Part shown: piece by piece, positions 17,159 through 25,258 of the stretch | How the letters are laid out: each line of letters starts with the position of its first letter | Position numbering within the stretch: the stretch's first letter is position 1 | From: Flavobacteriales bacterium | Lineage (GTDB): Bacteria; Bacteroidota; Bacteroidia; Flavobacteriales_F; PHOS-HE28 | DNA: 64,000 bases | Assembly: GCA_016715895.1 (NCBI GenBank) | Contig: JADJXH010000004.1 | Coordinates: forward strand, 1,860,001-1,924,000 | Direction: 5' to 3' | Program-made: the position numbers and the translations under genes | The notes under the pieces: model-generated | Told to the model about the DNA's origin: nothing | What the model saw: only the letters and a program-made list of their open reading frames with translations | Databases searched by the model: none

Positions 17159-17872
17159 ATGAACCTCCGTTCCATCCTTCCCGCCATCGGGGCCTTGGCC
17201 CTGATCGCTTCGTTGTCTTCCTGCGCCATGACCAACAAGGGCCAGGCGCGCCTGTACGAGAAGGCGACCGATGAAGCCCCCTACGACGCCGTCGTGGTGC
17301 CGGGAGTGCCCTTCGAGGGCGGTCAGTGGCAGGACATCATGAAGATGCGCGTGCACTGGGCGGTGAAGCTGTATGAGCGTGGGCTCACCCGGAACATCAT
17401 CTTCTCCGGTTCGGCGGTCTACACCCCGTACGTGGAAGCCACCATCATGGGGCTGTACGCCGAGCAACTGGGCGTTCCGCGGGAGCACATCCTGCTGGAG
17501 ACCCGGGCCGAGCACAGCACGGAGAACCTGTTCAACAGCTACATGCTGGCGCGCGACCGGGGCATGAAGCGCATCGCACTGGCCTCCGACCCCTTCCAGT
17601 CGTGGATGCTGCGCGGTCTGGCCAAGCGTATGGAGCGCCAGCTGGGGGCGGACATCGACATGCTGCCGGTGGTGTTCAAGGACCTGTTCAGCGCCAGTTT
17701 GAGCACGCCGGCGATCGACCCCACATCGGCCTACGTAAGCGAGTTCGTGTCCCTGCCGGAACGCGAGAACTTCTTCAAGCGCTTCCTGGGCACCAGCGGC
17801 AACAACCTCGATTGGGACCGCGCCCGGGCGGACGCTGTGCGCAACGGCGACCGCGTGGAGCTGATGGACTAG
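17159..17872 (+). CDS. YdcF/DUF218-like lipoprotein
   Basis: The 237-residue protein has a lipoprotein signal (ALIASLSSCAM, Cys near residue 23) then a DUF218 domain: YDAVVVPGVPFEGG at its start, IIFSGSAVYTPYVEA, ILLETRAEHSTENLFNS, and ALASDPFQSWML. The SxxTxEN-type motif is the family hallmark. Members are linked to envelope and vancomycin sensitivity in enterobacteria, but their reaction is unclear. The start at 17159 is chosen because it gives a good lipobox; earlier in-frame ATGs exist at 17075 and 17108. The stop shares a CTAG with the convergent SGNH gene. Confidence 0.75.
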   Translation: MNLRSILPAIGALALIASLSSCAMTNKGQARLYEKATDEAPYDAVVVPGVPFEGGQWQDIMKMRVHWAVKLYERGLTRNIIFSGSAVYTPYVEATIMGLYAEQLGVPREHILLETRAEHSTENLFNSYMLARDRGMKRIALASDPFQSWMLRGLAKRMERQLGADIDMLPVVFKDLFSASLSTPAIDPTSAYVSEFVSLPERENFFKRFLGTSGNNLDWDRARADAVRNGDRVELMD

Positions 17873-19161
17873 CGCGACGCCTCCTTCATCCCGTCCACGA
17901 CCGCCTCGGCCATGGCATCCGCGATGCGGAGGTAGCCCGGGGTGGTGAAGTGGCAGCAGTTGTCGCTGTACATCGCACGCACTTCGGTGCGGAAGATCCC
18001 GGTCAGATCGTGGAAGGCCACGCCGGCGGACCGCAGCCGCAGGCCACGTTCGATGAGCAGCGGATAGCCTTGCTCCACGGCCTCGCGGTAGCAGAAGGGA
18101 CCTTCGGCCAGGGCCACCGCGGCCTCCTTGGGACCGATGGGTTTGGATCCCGGGACGTACTGGTTGGGTTGCAGGAAGTGGAAGTAGACCGCGCCGTTCG
18201 CTTCGGCCAGGGCCTTCACCTGCAGGGAGCTGCGCATCCACAGGTCGGCCTGTTCGGCGCGGTAGGCGGCGGTGTCGGTGACGGTGCGCACCGGACCGGT
18301 CACCTGCAGGTCCGCGCCGGCGTTCTCCAGGGTGGTCCGTAGCCGCTGTTCCAGTTCGGTGAGCTCGGCGGCATCGCGATGATCGCGGGTGCGCCAGAGG
18401 AGCAGGGCGATGTTGCTGTGGCGCAGTGCGGAGGAGGCCATCCGCTGCCGGCGCTCCTCGCGGCGCTCGCCGATGGCCAGCCGTTGGGCCAGGATCCGCT
18501 GCACCTTGGGGTCGAGCCGCTTGCGGGCGTACATGTTCCAGTGCCGCGGGTAGTTGGGGTGGATGCCGAAGGGCAGGTTGTCGCACACCGGAAGCACGAT
18601 GTCGTTGAAGCCGTCGAGCGCGAGCACCAGGTCCACATGGGCGCCCTGGGCCAGGAACCAGCTGAGGGCTTGCAGGGGCTGGGGCTGCTTGTAGCCGCCC
18701 AAGGCGAGCACCGCCACGCGGAAGGCCTTTCCGCGGAAGGCCGGCGCCCGCTGAAGTCCGCGCAACAGGCGCTCCTCGGCGAAGGTGTGCAGGCCCATCG
18801 CCACCGAACCGCCCAGGAGCACCACGTTCACCGTGTCGGGTGCGCCGGGGTGGAGCGGGTCGGCGCCGGGCAGGCCGAAGCGGTTGCGGTCGTTGAGCGG
18901 CACGCTCACATAGCCCAGGTACGGATGCAGGTAATGGTCGCCGAGGTACTCCTCCGCAGGCCGCCCGGCCTGCGCGGTGTCCACGGCCACGGCGGTGCCC
19001 AGGGCGTCCACGGTGGCGGCGCGGTCGTAGGGCTGGCCGATGGACCAGCCCAGGAGCCAGGGGCTGGCCTCTGCGGCGGCCAGGCAGAGCAGCAGCACGA
19101 GCAGGGTGGCGCGCCAGGGGGAGCGACGGTCGCGGCGGGATCGGCGGCGTCGGCTGGCCAT
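17869..19161 (-). CDS. SGNH/GDSL hydrolase family membrane-anchored protein
   Basis: The 430-residue protein has a basic N-terminus and one signal-anchor helix (about 17-36). The SGNH block I is LLGGSVAMG (Ser nucleophile), block III region LVLALDGFNDIV, and the C-terminal His block is SDNCCHFTTPGY. It is longer than the SGNH proteins of the polysaccharide locus and is not next to an MBOAT. It may deacylate or transfer acyl groups on surface glycans. It overlaps the convergent YdcF-like gene by 4 bp and lies 7 bp after glyA. Confidence 0.75.
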   Translation of the reverse strand: MASRRRRSRRDRRSPWRATLLVLLLCLAAAEASPWLLGWSIGQPYDRAATVDALGTAVAVDTAQAGRPAEEYLGDHYLHPYLGYVSVPLNDRNRFGLPGADPLHPGAPDTVNVVLLGGSVAMGLHTFAEERLLRGLQRAPAFRGKAFRVAVLALGGYKQPQPLQALSWFLAQGAHVDLVLALDGFNDIVLPVCDNLPFGIHPNYPRHWNMYARKRLDPKVQRILAQRLAIGERREERRQRMASSALRHSNIALLLWRTRDHRDAAELTELEQRLRTTLENAGADLQVTGPVRTVTDTAAYRAEQADLWMRSSLQVKALAEANGAVYFHFLQPNQYVPGSKPIGPKEAAVALAEGPFCYREAVEQGYPLLIERGLRLRSAGVAFHDLTGIFRTEVRAMYSDNCCHFTTPGYLRIADAMAEAVVDGMKEASR

Positions 19162-19168
19162 GCGGTCG

Positions 19169-20440
19169 TCAGGCGAAGAGGGGCCGCAGGCGCATCATGC
19201 CGTTCACCTGGAAGCGGATGCGGTCCAGCTCGGCGTCGTCGTTGCGGTGGGTGAGGGCCGCGTCGATCAGGTGCACGATCTGCCGGCATTCGGCCTCCTT
19301 GAGCCCGCGCGTGGTGATGGCCGGCGCGCCGATGCGGATGCCGCTGGTGACGAAGGGGCTCTGTGTGTCGAAGGGCACCATGTTCTTGTTCACGGTGATG
19401 TCCACGCGGCCCAGGGCCTGCTCGCCCTCCTTGCCGGTGATGCCCTTGTTGCGCAGGTCGATCAGCATGCAATGGTTGTCCGTGCCGCCGCTCACCACGT
19501 CGTAGCCCTTCTCCACGAGCCCTTCGGCCAGGGTCCGCGCATTGGTGATCACCTGCCGGCCGTAGTCCACGAAGCTCGGCGCGAGCGCCTCGCCGAACGC
19601 GATGGCCTTGGCGGCGATGACGTGCTCGAGCGGGCCGCCCTGGGTGCCGGGGAACACGGCGCCGTCCAGCACGCTGCCCAGGCTGCGCGCCTCGCCCTTG
19701 GGGGTCTTCACGCCCCACGGGTTGTCACCGTCGCGGCCGGCCAGGATGAGGCCTCCGCGCGGACCCCGCAGGGTCTTGTGCGTGGTGGTGGTCACCACAT
19801 GGCAGTGGGGCAGGGGGTCGTTGAGGAGGCGCGCGGCGATGAGGCCGGCGGGGTGGCTGACATCGGCCAGCAGCACGGCCCCGACCTCATCGGCGATGGC
19901 CCGGAAGTTGGCATAGTCCCAGTCGCGGCTGTAGGCGCTGGCGCCGCAGATGATCAGCCTGGGCTTTTCGCGCTGTGCGGTCTCCCGCACCACGTTCATG
20001 TCCACCCGCCCGGTGGCCTTGTCCACGCCGTAGAAGGTGGCGCGGTAGAGCTTGCCGCTGAAGTTGACGGGGCTGCCATGGGTGAGGTGGCCGCCGTGGC
20101 TGAGGTCGAAGCCCAGGATGGTGTCGCCCGGCTTGAGCGCGGCGAGCATCACCGCGGCGTTGGCCTGCGCGCCGCTGTGCGGTTGCACGTTGGCCCATGC
20201 GGCACCGAAGAGGCGCTTGGCCCGGTCGATGGCCAGCTGCTCCACCTCGTCCACATGCTCGCAGCCGCCGTAGTAGCGCTTGCCGGGCAGGCCTTCCGCA
20301 TACTTGTTGGTGAGCACCGAGCCCATGGCCTCCATCACCTGGTCGCTCACGTAGTTCTCGCTGGCGATCAGTTCCAGGCCCTTGGTCTGGCGCCATTTCT
20401 CCTTGTCGATGATGCCGAAGACCTGCTGATCGCGCTCCAT
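19169..20440 (-). CDS. glyA: Serine hydroxymethyltransferase
   Basis: A 423-residue PLP enzyme that interconverts serine and glycine with tetrahydrofolate. The PLP-lysine motif VVTTTTHKTLRGPRGG is complete. LIASENYVSDQV, NVQPHSGAQANAAV, GFDLSHGGHLTHGSPVNFSG and ADVSHPAGLIA fall in the expected order. Length is normal. It stands 46 bp downstream of the exosortase module with its own TATCTTCG box at 20460, so it may be both read through and independently transcribed. Confidence 0.97.
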   Translation of the reverse strand: MERDQQVFGIIDKEKWRQTKGLELIASENYVSDQVMEAMGSVLTNKYAEGLPGKRYYGGCEHVDEVEQLAIDRAKRLFGAAWANVQPHSGAQANAAVMLAALKPGDTILGFDLSHGGHLTHGSPVNFSGKLYRATFYGVDKATGRVDMNVVRETAQREKPRLIICGASAYSRDWDYANFRAIADEVGAVLLADVSHPAGLIAARLLNDPLPHCHVVTTTTHKTLRGPRGGLILAGRDGDNPWGVKTPKGEARSLGSVLDGAVFPGTQGGPLEHVIAAKAIAFGEALAPSFVDYGRQVITNARTLAEGLVEKGYDVVSGGTDNHCMLIDLRNKGITGKEGEQALGRVDITVNKNMVPFDTQSPFVTSGIRIGAPAITTRGLKEAECRQIVHLIDAALTHRNDDAELDRIRFQVNGMMRLRPLFA

Positions 20441-20459
20441 GGTGGAAGATGGTGAGCGG

Positions 20460-20467
20460 CGAAGATA
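20460..20467 (-). promoter_or_regulatory. -7 box of glyA (TATCTTCG on minus)
   Basis: One mismatch to TAnnTTTG, 19 nt before the glyA ATG. Confidence 0.4.
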
Positions 20468-20485
20468 GCCGGGGGCGCCACGCGT

Positions 20486-20944
20486 TCAGGCGCGGGAGCG
20501 CCGGGCGAGCGGCAGCACCAGCAGGAGGATCAGCAGGAGCACGGGGTATTGCAGGGCGTGCAGCAGCTTCACGGCCACGGCCTCCAGCGGTGGAAGCGCA
20601 CGCGCGCTGAGGTGCAACAGCAGGGCCACGGCGGCGGCGATGAGGGTGCCGGCGATCAGGGTGCGGCGGTGGCCATGGTGGCCGGTGAGCACGCGGGCCA
20701 GCCGCACGGCCAGCAGGAGCATGAGCGCCACGTAGGCGGCGGCGAGGAGCCACTTCAGCAGGGTCAGGTCGCCCAGGTCGGCGCCGGCGGCCCATCGCTG
20801 GAACAGCGAGTGGGCGTAGGAGTACGGGGTCCCCCGCTGCAGGTGGTCGATCTGGTAGTTGAGGTTGAGGAAGAGGAACTCGCGCACGGCACCGAGCAGC
20901 ACGCCGATGGCGACGATGGCGGCCGCGGCAAGGCGGCGCTTCAT
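20486..20944 (-). CDS. Exosortase F system-associated membrane protein
   Basis: The 152-residue product has four hydrophobic helices. The motif VREFLFLNLNYQIDHLQRG after the first helix, and the HSLFQRW and LKWLLAAAYVA segments, match the XrtF-associated membrane protein family. Its start overlaps the xrtF stop (ATGA at 20941-20944), which confirms the pairing. Its role in exosortase sorting is undefined; it may stabilise or dock the protease. It is the last member of the three-gene module. Confidence 0.8.
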   Translation of the reverse strand: MKRRLAAAAIVAIGVLLGAVREFLFLNLNYQIDHLQRGTPYSYAHSLFQRWAAGADLGDLTLLKWLLAAAYVALMLLLAVRLARVLTGHHGHRRTLIAGTLIAAAVALLLHLSARALPPLEAVAVKLLHALQYPVLLLILLLVLPLARRSRA

Positions 20945-21504
20945 GGCGCCGGGGCGGCGGGGGTGTTCCGCGCGAACCGCTTCACCCACAGGAACCACAA
21001 GAGGAAGACCCATCCGTACACGACCACATAGAAGGTGTAGTCGTGGTTGAAGTTGAGCAGCTCGTAGTCGATGGTGACCACGATGCAGAGGGCGGCGATG
21101 CGCAGCACATTGATGAGGTGGATCGAGAGCAGGCCCAGCGGAATGAACCACGCCTTGTGCCGCCAGGGCCCGGGGTAGGTGATGAGGAAGAGCGCGAACA
21201 CGGCGAAGAGGCTCACCCCGTTGCAGGGGTCGCCGATCCAGAGCAGGTGGCCGCCCTGCACCCCCACGGTGCGGATCATCTCCGCGTTGGCGGGTTCGGG
21301 CAGCAGGGTGTAGCCCAGGGCGGAGAGCAGGGTGCCGCTGAGGCGGATGAGGTTGTCGATCACCGCGCGGTCGAGCACGCCCCAGGGATGGATGACGAGC
21401 TCATAGAGGAGGTACCAGCCCAGGAAGAGGGCACCTGCGGTGACGAGGAAGCGGACGAGCGGGTCGCGCAAGGTGGAGGAGGACGGTGCCTGAGGCCCGT
21501 CCAT
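20941..21504 (-). CDS. xrtF: Exosortase XrtF
   Basis: A 187-residue polytopic membrane protease/transpeptidase. The catalytic triad is visible: Cys in IGDPCNGVSLFAVFALFL, Arg in HLINVLRIAALC, and His in NFNHDYTFYVVVYG. Exosortases cleave a C-terminal sorting signal at the outer face of the inner membrane and probably transfer the substrate. It starts 3 nt after the stop of the upstream PID-signal gene and is coupled downstream to the XrtF-associated gene, forming a minimal substrate-protease-partner set. Confidence 0.88.
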   Translation of the reverse strand: MDGPQAPSSSTLRDPLVRFLVTAGALFLGWYLLYELVIHPWGVLDRAVIDNLIRLSGTLLSALGYTLLPEPANAEMIRTVGVQGGHLLWIGDPCNGVSLFAVFALFLITYPGPWRHKAWFIPLGLLSIHLINVLRIAALCIVVTIDYELLNFNHDYTFYVVVYGWVFLLWFLWVKRFARNTPAAPAP

Positions 21505-21507
21505 GGA

Positions 21508-21720
21508 TCACTTGCTGTGGCGGGCCCGACGCAGGGAGATCGCGGAGCGACCGCCGATGATGGCGCCGGCGGCCATGAGCAGACCGATGCCACCGTCGAT
21601 GGGGATGCAGGGTGGGGGCCAGCACGGGGGAGGGCCGCCCACGGGAGGCTGGGCCAGCAGGCCCCCGGCCAAGGGGAGCACGATCAGTGCGAGGACCGCT
21701 GCGAAACGGGGTAACGTCAT
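21508..21720 (-). CDS. Tiny PID-type C-terminal sorting-signal protein
   Basis: The 70-residue protein has a signal peptide (about 1-23, ending LLAQ). A Pro/Gly/Cys-rich stretch of only about 16 residues follows (with two Cys), then PIDGG at 40-44, a hydrophobic helix 45-57 and a basic tail (RRARHSK). This motif-helix-basic layout is the exosortase signal type. The Pro-Ile-Asp motif corresponds to the PID-CTERM class known from this phylum. It is directly upstream of xrtF, so it is the likely substrate. After signal removal hardly any mature protein remains. The start at 21720 lies 28 nt after a TACCTTTG box. Confidence 0.75.
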   Translation of the reverse strand: MTLPRFAAVLALIVLPLAGGLLAQPPVGGPPPCWPPPCIPIDGGIGLLMAAGAIIGGRSAISLRRARHSK

Positions 21721-21748
21721 CCTGGGCGAGGCGGTTCGGTCGGGTTGG

Positions 21749-21756
21749 CAAAGGTA
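21749..21756 (-). promoter_or_regulatory. Perfect TAnnTTTG box for the exosortase module
   Basis: On the minus strand TACCTTTG, 28 nt upstream of the PID-signal gene. It lies in the 223-bp gap between the divergent exosortase and polysaccharide units. Confidence 0.6.
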
Positions 21757-21872
21757 GACTTTCCAGCTGCTCATGGTCCAGTGGGCGAAGATGAACATTT
21801 ATGAACGATCGGCCAACGGCCCCGATGGATCGGCGGGCCAGGGCCGTGCGGATGGCCTTCCGGCCGGCCGTG

Positions 21873-21880
21873 TATCTTTG
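21873..21880 (+). promoter_or_regulatory. Perfect TAnnTTTG box for the polysaccharide locus
   Basis: Reads TATCTTTG followed by C, 63 nt upstream of the Wzc start. It is the best candidate promoter for the long plus-strand operon. Confidence 0.6.
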
Positions 21881-21943
21881 CCGCCCTTGCTCCGGGAGAG
21901 GGTGCCCCAATGGCGCGGCCCGTGCAGGAGCACGTTGCGAACG

Positions 21944-24364
21944 ATGGCCACTCAGGGAAGTCAGGCGAAAGGCGGCATCATCGACGTCAACGACCTCCGG
22001 TATTTCGTCCGGATCTTCTCCAAGAACTGGTACTTCGTGGTGGTGGCCCTGGTGCTCTCCGCCGCGCTGAGCTACCTGTACTCCTACAAGATCCCCGAGG
22101 TGCACGGCGCCAGTGCGCAGATCCTGCTGAAGGACCGGGAGGTGTACAACTACCAGACGCAGGTCTACCAGAACATCGGCTATGTGGCGGCCTACAGCGA
22201 CATCGTGAACCAGAAGCGGGTCCTCACCTCGTACGATCTGGTGGACAAGGCGCTGAGCAAGCTCGACTTCGACATCTCCTACTACATCATCGGTCGGTTC
22301 AAGGTCTCGCAGGTCTATGGCTCCCTGCCCTTCACGGTGAAGATCGACCTGTTGAACCCCAAGTACTACCAGCGCCCCTTCGACCTCCGGGTGGTGGACC
22401 CGGACCATTACGAGCTGAGCTACGACGGGGGTACGGGCATCGTGTCGAAGGTCTATGCCTTCGGGCAGGACGTGATGGAGAACGACTTCCTGCTGCGGGT
22501 GGACAAGAGCGAGCAGCTGGCCGCGGGCAGCTTTGAGAAGGTGACCGCGAGCGACTACCAGTTCGTGCGGCACAGCAGGCCCTGGCTGGTGAACAAGTAC
22601 AAGAGCGGCATGGTGGTGGAGAACCTGGATTACACCACCATCCTGCAGGTCACCGTGGAGGACGAGATCCCCGCGCGGGCCAAGATGTTCCTGGACACCC
22701 TGAGCCGCGAGTACATCAATTACACGCTGCAGAGCGAGTTCGACATCAACCAGAACACGCTCAACTACATCGACAAGCAGCTCGACGAGGTGACGGTGAT
22801 CCTGAACCAGTTCGAGGACGAGCTTCAGCGCTACAAGGAGAGCCGCAACATCCTGGACCTGAGCCGCGAGGAGGACCGCTACTTCAACGAGCTGGTGCGG
22901 TTCGACAATGAACGGCGCAAGCTGGAGCTGATGATCCAGTCGCTCAACGACCTGGAGGATTACGTGGTGAACATCGGGGACGAGAAGCTGCTGCCGCCCT
23001 CGTTCTACATCCTGGAGGACGATGTGTTCCTGCGCAACACGCTCAGCGAGCTGTACGCCATGCAGATGAACCGCAACAGCATGCTGTTCGACGCCACCCC
23101 GGAGAACCTGAGCGTGAACCGGCTGGACAGCACCATCATGCTCAACCGCGGCAACCTGCTGGTGTACGTGAAGAACTCGCGCAAGGCCATCGAGGCGAAG
23201 ATCAGCGACGTGCAGGCGCAGATGGCGGATTACGAGCGGTTGATCCGCACGGTGCCCCTGAGCCAGCGCGACATCCTCAACATCGAACGGCGCCTTCAGG
23301 TGAACGAGAAGCTCTACCTCTTCCTGCTGGAGAAGCGGGCCAACACGGTGATCGCACGGGCGGGCATCGTGCCGCAGACCAAGGTGATCGAGCTGGCCCG
23401 GTCCATCGGGGTGGTACGGCCGGACAAGGTGAAGATCCTGTACGCCTTCATGGTGGGCGGCATCGTGATCTCGCTGATCATCGTGTTCATCCGCGTGATG
23501 TTCTACGATCGGATCGAGAACGCCGACCAGCTGAAGGCCATGGTGCACATGCCCGTGTTCGGGGAGATCATCGCCAGCGACAAGGCCGAGGAGAACTACG
23601 TGGTGGTGGACAGCGACCCCAAGAGCGCGATCACCGAGAGCTTCCGGACGGTGCGCACCAACCTGGAGTACCTGCCCGGGCCGCAGGGCACCGGGCGCGT
23701 GGTACTGGTCACCAGCTACCGTCCCAACGAAGGCAAGACCTTCTGCAGCGTGAACCTCAGCGCCATCCTGGCCAAGGCGGGCAAGCGGGTGATGCTGCTG
23801 GAGCTCGACCTGCACAAGCCCAAGGTGGGCAAGGGCCTGAACATGACCAGCACGCAGGGCCTGAGCAACCTGCTGGTGGGCCACGTGGAGCCGGCCGCCG
23901 TCGTGCAACCCACGCAGATCGAGAACTTCCACGTGATCCTCAGCGGCCCCACCCCGCCCAACGCGTCGGAGCTCGTGCTGAGCCGCCACCTGGAGGAACT
24001 GTTCCGCTACGGTCGGCAGCACTACGACTACGTGATCATCGACACCCCGCCGGTGGGCCTGATCACCGACGCGCTGGTGATGATGAAGCATGTGGACGCC
24101 ACCCTCTTCGTGGTGAACACGCGGTTCGCCAACAAGGACCACCTCACCAGCGCCATGGAGGTGATCCACAGCAATCCGGTGCGCAACTTCGGCTTCATCC
24201 TCAACGGTGTGCGGATGAAGAAGAGCAAGTACTACTACAACACCAACTACGGCTACGGTTATCGCTACGCGTACGGCTATGGCAGCGGCTACGGCTATGG
24301 CTACGGCTACGGCCGCCGCAAGCGGGGCAAGGACGCCAAGGATGGTGGGGACACCGAGGCCTGA
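21944..24364 (+). CDS. wzc: BY-kinase polysaccharide co-polymerase (Wzc-like)
   Basis: The 806-residue inner-membrane protein has the Wzz domain between two helices (about 25-45 and 495-520) and a cytoplasmic tyrosine kinase at the C-terminus. Kinase motifs: Walker A SYRPNEGKTF, Walker A' MLLELDLHKPKV, Walker B DYVIIDTPPVG. A tail of 13 Tyr in YGYG-type repeats is the autophosphorylation cluster. These proteins set chain length and assembly of exopolysaccharide. The start is placed at 21944 because upstream codons carry no family sequence. It opens the locus, ahead of an ABC exporter and not of Wzx/Wzy. Confidence 0.93.
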   Translation: MATQGSQAKGGIIDVNDLRYFVRIFSKNWYFVVVALVLSAALSYLYSYKIPEVHGASAQILLKDREVYNYQTQVYQNIGYVAAYSDIVNQKRVLTSYDLVDKALSKLDFDISYYIIGRFKVSQVYGSLPFTVKIDLLNPKYYQRPFDLRVVDPDHYELSYDGGTGIVSKVYAFGQDVMENDFLLRVDKSEQLAAGSFEKVTASDYQFVRHSRPWLVNKYKSGMVVENLDYTTILQVTVEDEIPARAKMFLDTLSREYINYTLQSEFDINQNTLNYIDKQLDEVTVILNQFEDELQRYKESRNILDLSREEDRYFNELVRFDNERRKLELMIQSLNDLEDYVVNIGDEKLLPPSFYILEDDVFLRNTLSELYAMQMNRNSMLFDATPENLSVNRLDSTIMLNRGNLLVYVKNSRKAIEAKISDVQAQMADYERLIRTVPLSQRDILNIERRLQVNEKLYLFLLEKRANTVIARAGIVPQTKVIELARSIGVVRPDKVKILYAFMVGGIVISLIIVFIRVMFYDRIENADQLKAMVHMPVFGEIIASDKAEENYVVVDSDPKSAITESFRTVRTNLEYLPGPQGTGRVVLVTSYRPNEGKTFCSVNLSAILAKAGKRVMLLELDLHKPKVGKGLNMTSTQGLSNLLVGHVEPAAVVQPTQIENFHVILSGPTPPNASELVLSRHLEELFRYGRQHYDYVIIDTPPVGLITDALVMMKHVDATLFVVNTRFANKDHLTSAMEVIHSNPVRNFGFILNGVRMKKSKYYYNTNYGYGYRYAYGYGSGYGYGYGYGRRKRGKDAKDGGDTEA
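24251..24312 (+). repeat. Imperfect 6-bp tandem repeat coding the Tyr/Gly tail
   Basis: Repeated ggctac/ggctat units encode the YG repeats at the end of Wzc. Such a tract could vary in copy number by slippage. Confidence 0.7.
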
Positions 24365-24373
24365 TCCCCTGGC

Positions 24374-25256
24374 ATGAGCGCGACATCCGCCGCGAACACC
24401 GCAACGCCCGATGGCGGCTTCACCACGGTGATCGGTCCCGGGCGCCCGCTGCTCGCCGTCGACCTCCGCGAGCTCTGGCATTACCGCGACCTGGTGCTGC
24501 TCTTCACCCGTCGCGACATCGTCACGGTCTACGCCCAGACGGTGCTCGGTCCGCTGTGGGTGGTCCTCCAGCCCCTGATCACCACCTTCACCTTCGCGAT
24601 CATCTTCGGCAAGGCCGCCGGTCTGGCCCCGCCCGACCTGCCCGGTCCGCTCTTCTACATGTCGGGCCTCGTGCCCTGGGCCTTCTTCAGCGGCCAGATC
24701 ACCAAGACCTCGCGCACCCTGGTGGGCGGCGCGCACGTGATGACCAAGGTGTACTTCCCCAGGTTGGTGATGCCCATCAGCATGACGCTGAGCAACGGCT
24801 TCACCTTCCTGATCCAGTTCGTCGCGCTGGGCGTGATGATCGCCGCCTACGCCTGGAGCGGGGACCTCACCTGGTCGGCGGGCGCACATCTGCTCGGTCT
24901 GCCGGTGCTGGTCCTCATCATGGGCATCCTGGGCCTTGGCACGGGCATCCTCATCTCGGCCGCCACCACCAAGTACCGTGACCTGAGCTTCCTGGTGGGC
25001 TTCGGCGTGCAGCTGCTGATGTACGCCAGCCCAGTGATCCTGCCGTTGAGCCGGCTGCAGAAATTCCCCGCCCTGCTGCGTGTGTTCGAGCTGAACCCGA
25101 TGACCGCGGTGATCGAGGCGTTCCGGGCGATGCTGTTCGGTGGCGCGGTGCCCTGGGACGGCCTGGTGTACTCCGCCACGGTGGCGGTGGCCATGCTGCT
25201 GGTGTGGGGTGATGACCTTCAACAAGGTGGAGCGCTCCTTCGCCGACATCGTGTGA
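24374..25256 (+). CDS. wzm: ABC-2 polysaccharide export permease Wzm, frameshifted at 3' end
   Basis: The permease of a polysaccharide ABC exporter, with six predicted helices over about 280 residues. LLFTRRDIVTVYAQTVLGPLW and GLVPWAFFSGQI are typical N-terminal Wzm segments; ELNPMTAVIEAFR is the conserved C-terminal one. At about 25201-25210 (ggtgtgggg) the frame breaks. In the +1 neighbour frame the classic ending VMTFNKVERSFADIV and a TGA at 25254-25256 appear. Without correction the frame runs on into wzt, which gives a false fusion. Wzt starts 2 nt after the corrected stop. Confidence 0.88.
25201..25210. other. Frameshift site in wzm
   Basis: The G-rich segment ggtgtggggt. A one-base removal or two-base addition here restores the conserved permease C-terminus. 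Confidence 0.8.
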
Positions 25257-25258
25257 CC

